DNA from: Aquiluna sp. | GTDB taxonomy: Bacteria; Actinomycetota; Actinomycetes; Actinomycetales; Microbacteriaceae | Assembly: GCA_018402685.1 (NCBI GenBank) | Contig: JAGYIJ010000003.1 | Coordinates: 1-49,967 of the forward strand | Direction of reading: 5' to 3' | DNA length: 49,967 bases | Part shown: piece after piece, positions 1 through 8,709 of the stretch | Layout: each line of letters begins with the position of its first letter | How positions within the stretch are numbered: the stretch's first letter is position 1 | Notes under the pieces: model-generated | Told to the model about the DNA's origin: nothing | Seen by the model: only the letters and a program-made list of their open reading frames with translations | The model's database searches: none | Position numbers and translations under genes: made by a program

Positions 1-1962
1 GCGGTGCCTCTGGTTTGGGTGCTGGTCCCAACACTGACTCCATTGAGGTACATAGTGATTTGATTACTTGTAACTGAAACCGCAACGTGGTTCCACGCAA
101 ATCTTTCGAATGGCGCTAAGAGCGCAGCCGCGCCCTGGGTGCTCCCTATGGATGTAGCCAGATAACGTCTACCGTCGTCCTCTCCCACAAAAACAGAGAG
201 TATCGATTGGTATACCCCGCACCCATTTGAGAGAAAACTGTCTGGTACTCACCTTTTTGCTGACGGGGTAGACCCAAGCCTCGAAAGTGAAGTCTGCGGA
301 AGAATTAATTAGTTGCTCGGCGCGACTGAGAACATTTCCCGAGGTGACTTCGTCCATCCAAGCCAAGTCCTTGGTTGGGGTGTAACGAACAATCACGACA
401 CCAGACCCTCCCGCACCACCTTGCCTCTGGGCACCAGTAGCGGCTGAGGCTCCCTGTCCTCCGTTTCCGGTGTTGGTAGCGCCATCAGCTGAGGTCCTGG
501 TCGTATACGCGGTGCCGCCGCTGCCTCCACTAGAGTGCGTGTAACCGAACGTTGGTGACGTGCGTGCCGAGCCAGCTATACCTCCCGTCGAGCCTGAAGT
601 ATTCCCACCTGCGGAGCCTGCACCACCACCACCACCACCACCTAAGAATGTGCCCCCGGATGACCGTCCGCCATTGCTTCCCTGACCTGCCGTTGCAGAA
701 CCTCCAAGCCCGGTCGTTATGTTTCGACCGCCTCCACCTCCTCCGCTACCGCCCGGAAGTCCGACTCCATCCCTACCGCCGCCACCACCACCACCGGATG
801 CAATCAAACTCGCGAAAACTGAACTCTGCCCGTTTCGGCCCGCAGCATCAACGCTGGTCCTTGAAGGCTGCCCTCCTTGACCAATAACCACCGAGACAGT
901 GCTGGATAATTGGGGCGCACCCAATGACGAATCCAAGAAACCACCACCACCACCACCACCGGCACCTGGGTTATCGTATGTGTTTCCACCAGACCCACCA
1001 CCCGCAACGACCAAGGCACTAAGGCCAGTCGCATTTTCAGGAACAGTCCATCCACCAACGCCTGGGAGGTAGGTTCTTGGGAAGGTGATTACGGTGTCAC
1101 CATCTGAGGCAGCGGAGACTTGCTTTACGTCTACCCGGCTAGGAGAGCCATAGAGAGTTAGATTGCCAGCATTTTCGGTTCTGTCAAAGACAGTGCTGTC
1201 CGATGGCTCGTTGAAATCCCAATAACCGACCAGACCCGAAGCTCCAGCAATGCTATTGCGGTGCATATCTCGAGAAATGTCTGGTTGGCTTCGAGCGACA
1301 TCCCAAAGCCTAACCTCGTCCAACCGTCCACCGAAAAAAGACGCCATGCTTGTACCGGCCGAGCTCGCGCGGCAACCTACATTGAACGCGAGGTTGCTGG
1401 GCCTAATGTTTGTATTAGCGAAAGTGGCATTGGTGAGGCTATAAACACTCACTCCGTTTATGTACAAGGTGACAGTGTTGTTCGCTTTAGAAAAGGCAAC
1501 ATGTTGCCATTGATCAGAATTTGCACGGATGCCGGTATCTCGCCAGTCCCAGTTGTTCACCGTGCCCATGATCGCGTACTGAAAAGTTCCTGACCGAATT
1601 GCAAATTCATAACTTTGCTCTTTGTTAATGATCATGGCTTCTGTGTCTGACGCAGCCGAGGTTGGATACATCCAGGCTTCGACGGTGAAATCTGTGGTCA
1701 GGTCGAATTGGCTTCTATCCGGTGACGCTGCACACTGACTGGTTCCATTTAGCAGGATGAAATTGTCGATTTCCGAGTCTGCGCCGTTGGCGGATGAGCT
1801 TGCCGCCGAAAACCCAACCAAGGCCAACCCAGCAGTGGCCAGCACCGCTATGACGGCAAGGCCAAACCCACGCAACCGCTTGGTTGCGTTAGATAGGCCT
1901 CTAACTCTTCTCATAGCTCCTTGTTTTAGGGAACGGCAAAGCGCACCCTTTAGGCCCTTCAA
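1..1962 (-). CDS. Exported LamG / glycine-rich surface protein, partial and frame-interrupted
   Basis: The protein begins with a basic N-terminus and a hydrophobic export segment (about residues 33-57, ending in an Ala/Ser-rich stretch). A first LamG/concanavalin-like domain follows (about residues 65-275; motifs FTVEAWMYP and VTLYINGVSVY), then a long glycine-rich domain (about 290-530, GGGG runs, ending GSGVVIVRYTP), then the start of a second LamG domain (FTFEAWVYP). The frame carrying that second domain hits a stop at 169. A +1 shifted frame continues it to the window edge, with the LamG-like motifs RYLATSIGS, WNHVAVSV and MYLNGVSVG. One extra base therefore lies between about 169 and 252. 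The gene runs off the window. LamG plus Gly-rich architecture suggests a cell-surface or adhesin-like protein binding glycans, but the substrate is unknown. The start at 1962 was chosen because it precedes the export segment; an ATG about 16 codons further in is possible. Confidence 0.75.
621..960. repeat. CCA/GGT trinucleotide runs (Gly codons)
   Basis: Three short perfect runs of the CCA trinucleotide are visible at about 621-642, 782-795 and 941-960. They read as GGT/GGC glycine codons of the surface protein on the minus strand. Length changes would stay in frame, so they could vary domain length but not switch the gene off. Confidence 0.7.
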
Positions 1963-2041
1963 CTCTAAGAAGGGGACAAGGTGTGACTAATGGAGAGTTA
2001 CGGCTAACCGCACATAAACAAGGGGCTAGTGAGTGATTTTC

Positions 2042-2722
2042 TTACTGAATGGTGATCTTTTGGACTTTGACCAGTTTGTTGCCCAAATAAACCATGACTG
2101 TGACGGTTCTACCAACCCCAACCTTGGTTAGGTTTTGGGTGTAGTTAGAGTCAAGTGCGTCTATCAATCGCTCTTTGTCAGCGATTGATATCTTGAGGGA
2201 ATATCCCTTGAAGTTTTTGGTGTAGACGGCGGCATAACCCTGGAAGGTGCCAACCGTAACCCGTTGATCTAGGTCTCCTGATTGAGAACTCTCAGATTGT
2301 GCAATTACCTCAAACAAATACTGCTTGGAGATGCTCCCGTAGTCACCCTCCAGGCGCAGCACCGCATCTCCCGGGTTCACTCCCTCTGGGATCAAGATGC
2401 TCAACCTAGAACTTGATTGCATCAGGTGCTCGGTCTTTGTTGCATCAACAAAGACCGCAGTGACCTGATCAAACCCAGAACCTTTGATCTGCACCCAGTC
2501 ACCGGCAGCAACTATTGAAGAACTTGCAACACCCATAACCACTGGCTGCTGCCTTGGTCCTGTCTCTCTGAGGTTGCCCTGGTCAAATGCGGCAGCCGGG
2601 GTAGCGAAGGTGAAGAGCAGCATGGCCAGCACTGCACTAACTATTGCGCGTGCTCTTGACGTTCTAGGTTTTGTTGTTGAGCGTGAGGAGGCAAGCAACT
2701 GATTGCTTGATTGAATCCCCAT
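2042..2722 (-). CDS. Exported protein with IPT/TIG-like domain
   Basis: The protein has 226 aa. A Ser/Thr/Arg-rich N-terminus is followed by a hydrophobic segment (about residues 27-45) ending in ATPAAAFDQ, a plausible signal peptidase I site. Residues about 60-140 resemble an IPT/TIG immunoglobulin-like fold: a motif of the type VxxGDWVQIKGSGF, then a strand pattern ending in a YLFEV motif. The C-terminal 80 residues contain VGVGRTVTVMVYLGNKLV and no recognised catalytic motif. It lies 79 bases upstream (in transcription order) of the LamG/Gly-rich gene on the same strand, so the two may form a surface-protein pair. Function is unknown; an extracellular structural or adhesive role is inference. 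Confidence 0.65.
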   Translation of the reverse strand: MGIQSSNQLLASSRSTTKPRTSRARAIVSAVLAMLLFTFATPAAAFDQGNLRETGPRQQPVVMGVASSSIVAAGDWVQIKGSGFDQVTAVFVDATKTEHLMQSSSRLSILIPEGVNPGDAVLRLEGDYGSISKQYLFEVIAQSESSQSGDLDQRVTVGTFQGYAAVYTKNFKGYSLKISIADKERLIDALDSNYTQNLTKVGVGRTVTVMVYLGNKLVKVQKITIQ

Positions 2723-2786
2723 CTCTTGCTCCCAGGATTTTGTTTTTGAATATGCCGTTTACCAAGTGTGACAAGAGAAAAGAAAA

Positions 2787-2816
2787 ATCCCCTGCAAGAA
2801 AAGCCCTGCAGGGGAT
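2787..2816 (-). terminator. Intrinsic terminator after rplL
   Basis: A perfect 10-bp stem (2787-2796 with 2807-2816) with a 10-base loop sits 16 bases past the rplL stop. In the minus-strand transcript the stem is followed at once by a U-rich tract. It ends the rplJ-rplL operon and separates it from the IPT-domain gene. Confidence 0.9.
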
Positions 2817-2831
2817 AAATCAGTTGGGTTA

Positions 2832-3218
2832 CTACTTCAGGGTTACAGTTGCGCCGGCAGCCTCTAGCTTTGCCTTTGCCTCTTCTGCAGCTTCCTTCTT
2901 TGCACCTTCTAGAACAGCCTTTGGTGCGCCGTCTACTAGTGCCTTAGCCTCACCTAGGCCGAGGTTGGTGATTGCACGAACCTCCTTGATGACCTGGATC
3001 TTCTGGTCGCCAGCAGCCTCAAGGATGACGTCGAACTCGTCCTTCTCCTCTGCAGCCTCAGCTGCGCCACCAGCTGCGCCACCGGCAGCTGCAACAGCTA
3101 CTGGAGCTGCTGCTGATACTTCGAATACTTCTTCGAACTTCTTGACGAAGTCTGAAAGCTCAATAAGGGTTAGCTCCTTGAATGCTTCAATGAGCTGGTC
3201 GGCAGTCATTTTTGCCAT
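2832..3218 (-). CDS. rplL: 50S ribosomal protein L7/L12 (bL12)
   Basis: The protein has 128 aa, the normal length. The N-terminal dimerisation domain ([22 protein letters not shown]) leads into the Ala/Gly hinge (about residues 38-58) and the conserved C-terminal domain ([34 protein letters not shown]). It forms the flexible ribosomal stalk that recruits translational GTPases. The start is supported by an AGGAG ribosome binding site a few bases upstream. It is the second gene of rplJ-rplL, 28 bases after rplJ, and is followed by an intrinsic terminator. Confidence 0.97.
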   Translation of the reverse strand: MAKMTADQLIEAFKELTLIELSDFVKKFEEVFEVSAAAPVAVAAAGGAAGGAAEAAEEKDEFDVILEAAGDQKIQVIKEVRAITNLGLGEAKALVDGAPKAVLEGAKKEAAEEAKAKLEAAGATVTLK

Positions 3219-3246
3219 TTTGTTCTCCTAGTTTTTTTACGTTTAG

Positions 3247-3760
3247 TTAGTTGGACTCTTGCTTTTGACGCAGCGCGTCGACAACGCGAACTGCCCCGGA
3301 AGGTAGTGCGTTGAAGGTGTAGGCAGCCTTGAACATCGTCGCCTTGATTGCGCCAGCGGCCTTGGCCAGTAGCACCTCACGGCTCTCGAGCTCTGCAAGC
3401 TTCTTAACCTCTGCCTCGGATAGCGATACGCCATCCATGACACCGGACTTGATAACAAGCAGCGGGTTTGCCTTTGCGAAGTCCTTCAGGGCCTTGGCAG
3501 TGTTGACTGCGTCACCGTGGACGAAGACTAGAGCTGATGGTCCCACCAGCTGGCCTTCGAATGCGGTTACGCCAGCGTTCTTTGCGGCAATTTCCAGAAG
3601 GGTGTTCTTAGCAACTACGTAGGTTGCGTCATTAGCCATTGAGCGGCGCAGTTCTTTAAGCTGCGTCACTGAGAGTCCGCGGTATTCAGTCAGCACAACT
3701 GCTGAGCTAGCTTGAGAACAGGTTCTCAAGCTCAGCAACTTTTGCTTTCTTGTCTGCCAT
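3247..3760 (-). CDS. rplJ: 50S ribosomal protein L10 (uL10), frame-interrupted
   Basis: L10 anchors the L7/L12 stalk to 23S rRNA. The canonical start is the ATG at 3760, preceded by an AAGGAG site, and gives MADKKAKVAELENLFSS followed by an in-frame TAG. The rest (SSAVVLTEYRGLSVTQLKELRR and onward) lies in the +1 frame. Removing one base near 3706-3711, where the coding strand reads AGCTAGC, restores LFSSSSAVV and a 170-aa protein of normal length. An essential single-copy gene is unlikely to be truly dead, so the extra base is most likely a sequence error. The alternative upstream start giving 195 aa would replace the conserved N-terminus by an unrelated sequence read through the leader hairpin. 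Confidence 0.9.
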
Positions 3761-3802
3761 GGCACTCCTTGTTGGTTAGCGCCGGCAAAGGTAAATAAAA
3801 AA

Positions 3803-3827
3803 TGCTCCGGCGCAAGGGCACGGAGCA
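3803..3827 (-). terminator. Attenuator-like hairpin in the rplJ leader
   Basis: A 7-bp GC-rich stem (3803-3809 with 3821-3827) with an 11-base loop is followed on the minus strand by a run of T with one A (about 3794-3802). This is an intrinsic-terminator structure placed about 40 bases upstream of the rplJ start. L10-type leaders are known autoregulatory targets of the L10-L12 complex, so a transcription-attenuation role is plausible. Confidence 0.6.
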
Positions 3828-3957
3828 GATCCACTAGGGAGTTACTTCACACACCTGCGCGGGTCATCACTTTCGTGAACCTTTAGTCGTGGTTGTAGAA
3901 CGAGTGATTTCTCAGTTGTTCTGCCAACCCCGATACCGGCGGTCTTTGGCTATCTAA

Positions 3958-3987
3958 ATCTTAGGTGTTCAGGGTTGGCTATAGCAA
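3958..3987 (-). promoter_or_regulatory. Candidate promoter of rplJ-rplL
   Basis: On the minus strand a TTGCTA box (3982-3987) and a TAAGAT box (3958-3963) are separated by 18 bases, between the helicase terminator and the rplJ leader. This would give a leader of roughly 190 bases containing the hairpin at 3803-3827. It rests on consensus resemblance only. Confidence 0.3.
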
Positions 3988-4001
3988 CCCCCAATGCAAA
4001 A

Positions 4002-4026
4002 CCTCCCTGGCTATAGGCCAGGGAGG
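4002..4026 (-). terminator. Intrinsic terminator after the DEAD-box helicase
   Basis: A perfect 10-bp stem (4002-4011 with 4017-4026), 5-base loop, lies 14 bases past the helicase stop. The minus-strand transcript continues with a short U run. Confidence 0.85.
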
Positions 4027-4039
4027 CTCGCAGTTGGAT

Positions 4040-5695
4040 TTAGCGACCGCGGTATTTGCGGTCCTTGTTTGCATATGACCTTGGTGCTCCGTGCTTGGCA
4101 CGGATATCGCGCTTTACCTTGTCCTTGTTCATTGACTCAAAGCGTGAGTCTCCGAAGTCGATGAAGTCCACAACTGGTGGTGGAGCAATTGGTCCTGCAA
4201 GCTCTTCGATGATTGCATCGCCCGGGGCTACCTGGGTGTAGGTCGCTTCGCGATCTGCACGCTGCAGTAGTCCCTCGACCTTGCGGGTGCGACCCAGTGG
4301 CACAAGCGAAACCACTGTTCCGCTTCTACCGGCACGGCCGGTTCGGCCTGCGCGGTGGAGGTAGGTCTTGTATTCCTCTGGGAGGTCAAGCTGGATAACC
4401 AGCTTGACGTCGTCAACGTGAATACCACGTGCTGCAACGTCGGTTGCAATCATGACCCTGGCAGCACCGTTGGTGAAGCGCTCTAGGTTCTTGGTGCGCT
4501 GAGCCTGGTTTAGGTCTCCGTGCAATCTTGCAGTTGGAACACCGGAGTCATTCAAGGACTGCGCTAGTGCTTCAGCTGTTGACTTGGTGCGAACAAAGAC
4601 AATGCTCTTGCCGGTGCCCTGCACTAGACGGTGGAAGACCTGTGAGCGGTGCTTTGGCTCTAGAACCAAAACGCGGTGCTCGATGTCAGAGGTCTCGTTG
4701 ACCTCTCCGGGAACCTCGTAGACGAAAGGCTTTGGCATGAACTTGCGAACAAGTGCTGCCACCTCTGAGTCAAGGGTTGCGGAGAACAAAAGCTTCTGGC
4801 TTTCGCCAGTAGCTTCCAAGATGCGGTTCACTGGCTCAATAAAGCCAAGGTCACACATGTGGTCAGCCTCATCAACAACCACGCGCTCACACTCGGAGAG
4901 ATCTACCTGGCCCTGGGCCATTAGGTCTTCTAGACGGCCCGGGGTTGCAATCAGAATATCAACGCCACGCTTCAGGGCCTGGGTCTGGCGGTACTGAGGG
5001 ACACCACCGTAGATAACGGTGGTGAAAAAGCCAACGCTCTTTGCAAGCTGTGACAGGGTGCGGTCAATCTGGTCTGCAAGCTCACGCGTTGGGGCTATTA
5101 CCAGTGCCTTTGGCTTGCCCGGGTTTCTTGGCTGATTTCCAGCCTGAGCCAAAAAGACAACCAGTGGCACACCAAATGCAATCGTCTTACCAGAACCGGT
5201 CTTTCCGCGTCCAAGGACGTGGCTGCCGGTCATGGCTGCAGGAATGGTTGCTGCCTGGATTGGGAACGGCGCTGCTGCTCCCATCTTGGCTAGCTCCTGA
5301 GTCAAACGCTCAGGTAGGTCCATCTCTTGGAAGGTTGCAAAGGTTTCAAAGACCTCGGAGGCCTCAAGCTTGGCTAGCTTCTTGTCACCCTGGAAGGTCT
5401 TGCCAGTATTTGCTCTGGCTTTTGAGAACTCTTGGTCTCTGGACTGCTCGCGCTGAACGCGATCTGGCCTTTGAGAGTGGCGGGCCTTACGGTCTGGATC
5501 GAAGCTGCGCTCACCGCGTGGGGTGAACTCACCCTTTGGGGTGTAGTCACCCTTTTTGGATGCATAGCCTTTGCGGCCATCACGCTTGGTTGGTGACTCA
5601 CCGCGTGCTGATTCCCACTTCGGGGCAACGGCGCGTTTAGCTCCGGGCTTGGATGTTCTTGGCGCGCGCGAAGGCGCATAATTTTCTTTTGGCAT
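4040..5695 (-). CDS. DEAD-box RNA helicase
   Basis: The protein has 551 aa. It starts with a basic, low-complexity extension (about residues 1-110, rich in K, R, S and G), then the two RecA-like domains of a DEAD-box helicase: Q-motif region (FPIQAATIPA), Walker A (GKTGSGKT), PTRELADQI, the DEAD box (VVDEADHM), SAT (LFSATL), and the domain 2 motifs (ATDVAARGIHVDDV, HRAGRTGRAG). A basic C-terminal tail follows. The family unwinds RNA in ribosome assembly, mRNA turnover or cold adaptation using ATP. The start is supported by a purine-rich AAGGA about a dozen bases upstream. It stands alone, with its own terminator, upstream of rplJ. The frame is intact. Which subfamily (RhlE-like or DeaD-like) is not decided. 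Confidence 0.93.
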   Translation of the reverse strand: MPKENYAPSRAPRTSKPGAKRAVAPKWESARGESPTKRDGRKGYASKKGDYTPKGEFTPRGERSFDPDRKARHSQRPDRVQREQSRDQEFSKARANTGKTFQGDKKLAKLEASEVFETFATFQEMDLPERLTQELAKMGAAAPFPIQAATIPAAMTGSHVLGRGKTGSGKTIAFGVPLVVFLAQAGNQPRNPGKPKALVIAPTRELADQIDRTLSQLAKSVGFFTTVIYGGVPQYRQTQALKRGVDILIATPGRLEDLMAQGQVDLSECERVVVDEADHMCDLGFIEPVNRILEATGESQKLLFSATLDSEVAALVRKFMPKPFVYEVPGEVNETSDIEHRVLVLEPKHRSQVFHRLVQGTGKSIVFVRTKSTAEALAQSLNDSGVPTARLHGDLNQAQRTKNLERFTNGAARVMIATDVAARGIHVDDVKLVIQLDLPEEYKTYLHRAGRTGRAGRSGTVVSLVPLGRTRKVEGLLQRADREATYTQVAPGDAIIEELAGPIAPPPVVDFIDFGDSRFESMNKDKVKRDIRAKHGAPRSYANKDRKYRGR

Positions 5696-5790
5696 TATTT
5701 TGAGGATTCCTTAGGGCGTGCCTAAGGACGTTTTCCTCTAGCACTACGAAGCTCCAGCCTATTAGCTAGGCCAGAAAAAAGATAGAGCGC

Positions 5791-6042
5791 TTAGCTAATT
5801 AGCCCGCGGAGCTTGAGCTCCGCGTGCAGGATGGCATCCGATGGCTCGACCAGGTGAGCACCATCTGCAAAGCGAATAACCGGGATGTTGGTTCTGCCAG
5901 AGATCTCTCTGGCCTTCTCGGTGTTCTCCGCACTGGTTTCAACATCGAAGTGGTCATAGGCAACACCCAGGGTGTCCAGGAGTTTTTTGGACCTTCTGCA
6001 GTCGCCGCACCAGTCAGCTCCAAAGAATTCGATCTCTGCCAT
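5791..6042 (-). CDS. Glutaredoxin-like protein (mycoredoxin type)
   Basis: The protein has 83 aa with a thioredoxin fold: FFGADWCGDCRRSKKLL carries the redox CxxC (CGDC) near residue 12, TNIPVIRF holds the cis-proline, and LVEPSDAIL matches the family C-terminal half. Such proteins reduce mixed disulfides; in actinobacteria the partner thiol is usually mycothiol. The ATG at 6042 was chosen because a GAGG site lies 8 bases upstream; a GTG six bases earlier overlaps the stop codon of the HAD gene. It is the last gene of a tightly packed minus-strand run (membrane protein, HAD hydrolase, this gene). Confidence 0.8.
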   Translation of the reverse strand: MAEIEFFGADWCGDCRRSKKLLDTLGVAYDHFDVETSAENTEKAREISGRTNIPVIRFADGAHLVEPSDAILHAELKLRGLIS

Positions 6043-6047
6043 GTTCA

Positions 6048-6691
6048 CTACCTCAATCTCAAATCGTCTGGGATGAACAATTCGCCATCCTCAAGCCTTA
6101 TTCCCCCCAAGTGTTTCACAACCAAGTCTGCCTTGGTGTTTATTGCATGCTCGGTGACGCCAACCAAGAGGCCAGCCCCGGCATCAAGCCCTGCTTGAAT
6201 GCCGGATGCAGCATCTTCAAAGACCACGCAGTCTGAGATGTCAAAGCCAAGATTCTGAGCACCTAATAAATATGGCTCTGGGTCGGGTTTGCCCTTTGAG
6301 ACATCCCATGCGGTGACAAGCTCTTTGGGAATTGGAATTCCAGCAGCAGCCAACCTCGCTTTAGCGAGGTTGGGGTTTGCTGAGGTGACCACGGTCCAGG
6401 TTCCGGGAGTGAGAGAGGTGGTGAGTTCAATTGCACCAGTTAGAGGAATGGTTTCTGATGCCAACTCTTGCTCAAGGGAGTTGATGTAGTCGTTGGCTTC
6501 TTCGAAAGAGCTCCTGATTGACCATGGAGTGGACCAGGTCCTGGGCTCTTTGGCCATGGTGCTCTGGCGGTTAGTTCAAAGCCTGGGAAGTACTTCTCTC
6601 CCCACTTTTTCCAGGCTTTCATGGCACCGGCCATGGAATCGACTAGGACACCATCGTTATCAAACAGCAGCCCCTTGGCTGGATAGAGCAT
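6048..6691 (-). CDS. HAD-superfamily hydrolase (phosphoglucomutase/phosphatase-like), two frame breaks
   Basis: The N-terminus shows the HAD nucleophile motif (GLLFDNDGVLVDS). The middle holds the cap (HGQRAQDLVHSMV, FEEANDYINSLE). The C-terminal part has TVVTSAN (motif II), KGKPDPEPYLLGA (motif III lysine) and VVFEDAASGIQAG (motif IV). These three parts lie in three successive frames. One extra base near 6554-6559 (coding-strand CCATGG) and another near 6501-6506 (TTCGAA) must be removed. The length then is exactly 214 codons including the stop, typical for HAD-IA enzymes. The substrate is probably a phosphorylated sugar or other small phosphate ester. The start abuts the stop of the upstream membrane-protein gene (TAGATG). 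Confidence 0.82.
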
Positions 6692-7695
6692 CTAGGCCTC
6701 TTGGTGACGGGTGACGATGGATTTGTAGATGCCAATCTCGGCTAGTGCTAGCAGCACTAGAGCTGGGAGCATGTCTCCTAGCCACCAAGCAAGGTCAGCT
6801 GCCCTTGAGCTCTGGTGCCATTGCTACAAACTCTTCGCCCTTTTCGTCCATGGGAGCTCTTGCTTCCCAGTAGGCATTCCAGTCAACTAGTGAGCCAATG
6901 GCATTTGATCCATAGGTGAAGGCCATGATCGTTACAACCACACCAAAGAGCACTGCCAAAACAAAGTTCAGTGTTACCGCTGCAACCCCCGGCTGTTTTG
7001 GTTTTGGCTCAACTGCCACCAGCTTTGCCCGGGCGGCAAAGCGGGTGCCAATCAAAATTGACAGCGCAATGATCAGCTGAATGATCACCCAGATCCAAAC
7101 ATCGAGGGTGGTCCTGGTGATGTCATAGACCGCTAGGCCAAAAAGGATTGCGACTGCGGTTCCAAGAATTGGTGAGGCGTAGGCAAGGCCTACGGCACGC
7201 TGCTTTTTGGCTAGGTCTTCGTCCTTTTCGTTCTTGAGATCAGGTGCGTCCTTGCGGAACACAAAACCCAAGAGCAGGATCGTCACAACAAGCGCCGTGG
7301 CCAAGATGATGGGGACATAGACCCCAAAGATGCGAACCAGACCTGGAGCGTCTCGGTCATAGCCACCAAAAGCTCCAAGGAAGTTGCCAATGGCAAAAAT
7401 CACTCCGGCGAGCAAGCTCAAGATGATGCCTAGGTTTGTGAAGCGGTGGGCAGCGCGAGCAAGTGGGAAGTCTTCTTTGTTTCTAAGCGCCAGTGCCACT
7501 CGCTGTCCAAGCAGCGAGGTCACTGACACGGCAGAGATGCCGATTAGGTAGAGGTAGGTCGACCATCTGAGCTCTTGCTCTGAGAAGTTGTCTGTTGCGT
7601 ACTGGGAAATGTTTACCAGCTGGTCTGTGAAGCTGGCCGTCATAAAGAACAGCCAGGCAATTGCAAGCCCGATTAGTGGGTAGATGATGGCTCAT
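6692..7695 (-). CDS. Integral membrane protein of unknown function, two frame breaks
   Basis: The protein would have about 333 aa. An N-terminal hydrophobic segment (AIIYPLIGLAIAWLFF) is followed by about five further membrane spans (for example LYLIGISAVSVTSLLG, LGIILSLLAGVIFAIG, VYVPIILATALVVTILLLG) and a last span near the C-terminus (MLPALVLLALAEIGIY). The N-terminal span is in frame with the body, but a TGA lies between it and any start except the ATG at 7695, which needs one base removed. The C-terminal span is in the +1 frame after 6796-6801 (CAGCTG). With both corrected the length is a whole number of codons and the stop abuts the HAD start. I do not recognise the family. Confidence 0.6.
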
Positions 7696-7740
7696 TTTGC
7701 ACTTCTAATTTCTTGCATGGCATCAGCCTAGACTTGCCCC

Positions 7741-8709
7741 ATGATTTTGGTTGTGGGCGAGGCCCTGATAGATCTCATTGGCGACAAAGAGCAAACAGAG
7801 AACTACACCTCGGTTGTCGGCGGAGCTAACGCTAACGTCGCATTGGCACTTGCTAGAAGAGGTGCTCCGCAAAAGTTTCTTGGCCGAATATCCTTTGATG
7901 GCTTTGGTTCTCAGATCAAACACCGTTTGGAATCAAACGGTGTGGATCTGAGCTGGTCCATAAACGCAAGTGAGCAAACCACCTTGGCGGTTGCAACCAT
8001 TGATGCATCCGGTGTTGCCAACTACTCCTTCTATGTAAATGGCACCGCCGACTGGGGTTGGACCAAAGAGGAGCTGCCAAGTGTTCAAAAACTCCTAGCT
8101 GAGGGTGTTCAAGCTGTTCAGTTTGGCTGTCTTGCCATGGCCGTTGGCCCTGGCAATCTGGTGCTTGAGGCTTGGCTCAAAGAGCTATCTGCAACTTCCA
8201 ACTTCACGCTCTCGCATGATTTGAACATTCGCTCTGCCCTTGGCTTTGAGCGTGAGGTTGAACTACAGCGGGTTATGAGAGTGAATGCCTTTAGCAATCT
8301 GATCAAGGCCTCAGATGCCGATATCGAGTGGCTTTATGACCTATCTCCTGGCAGCGATTTGGATGCCATTGCTCTTGAGTGGGCGGGTGAAGACAAGCTG
8401 GTGGTTGTAACTCGCGGTGGTGATGGAGCTGATCTTTACTATGCCGGTCAAAAGCACACGGTTAGTGCACCAAAGATCAACCTGGTTGACACCGTGGGAG
8501 CTGGCGACACCTTCATGGCCAATTTCTTGACCGAGCTACTGAATGTGGATGGTTTGGGTTCCGATGCTGCAACTCGGTTTGGCAGGTTGAGTGAAAAGAA
8601 TTTGGTTGCGGCCTTGGATGTTGCAGCCAAGGCTGCGGCCTTGGTTTGTGAGAGACAGGGTTGCGAGCCACCAACCGAGCGTGAGGTTAGGGCTGCACTT
8701 TCACGCTGA
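7741..8709 (+). CDS. PfkB-family carbohydrate kinase (fructokinase-like)
   Basis: The protein has 322 aa. The ribokinase/PfkB fold is clear: MILVVGEALIDLIG at the N-terminus, the substrate-side glycine motif VVGGANANVALALARRG (about residues 27-43), and the C-terminal ATP/catalytic signature DTVGAGDTFMANF with the catalytic Asp of GAGD near residue 257. It phosphorylates a sugar, probably fructose or a related hexose, using ATP; the exact substrate is not decidable from sequence. It is a single plus-strand gene, diverging from the membrane-protein gene and overlapping the sensor kinase gene tail-to-tail by 23 bases. Confidence 0.88.
   Translation: MILVVGEALIDLIGDKEQTENYTSVVGGANANVALALARRGAPQKFLGRISFDGFGSQIKHRLESNGVDLSWSINASEQTTLAVATIDASGVANYSFYVNGTADWGWTKEELPSVQKLLAEGVQAVQFGCLAMAVGPGNLVLEAWLKELSATSNFTLSHDLNIRSALGFEREVELQRVMRVNAFSNLIKASDADIEWLYDLSPGSDLDAIALEWAGEDKLVVVTRGGDGADLYYAGQKHTVSAPKINLVDTVGAGDTFMANFLTELLNVDGLGSDAATRFGRLSEKNLVAALDVAAKAAALVCERQGCEPPTEREVRAALSR

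Noticed and set aside
621-960. Possible CRISPR-like repeat block
   Set aside because: Only CCA trinucleotide runs within a coding region; no spacers or cas genes.
552-1593. Long plus-strand reading frames opposite the LamG/Gly-rich gene, with His- and Pro-rich proteins
   Set aside because: They are antisense shadows of glycine codons (CCA/GGT repeats) without family motifs or a ribosome binding site.
3247-3834. Longer rplJ start at 3834 giving a continuous 195-aa protein
   Set aside because: Its first ~40 residues are unlike any L10 and run through the leader hairpin, while the canonical L10 N-terminus sits in the other frame behind a good ribosome binding site.
3971-3990. Inverted repeat GGGTTG/CAACCC next to the helicase terminator
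   Set aside because: A short stem without a U tract; it overlaps the candidate rplJ promoter -35 region and has no clear role alone.
6692-7718. TGA reassigned to tryptophan, because an in-frame TGA follows an upstream ATG of the membrane-protein gene
   Set aside because: TGA is used as the ordinary stop of other genes here, such as the PfkB kinase and hadA; an indel next to the ATG at 7695 explains it better.
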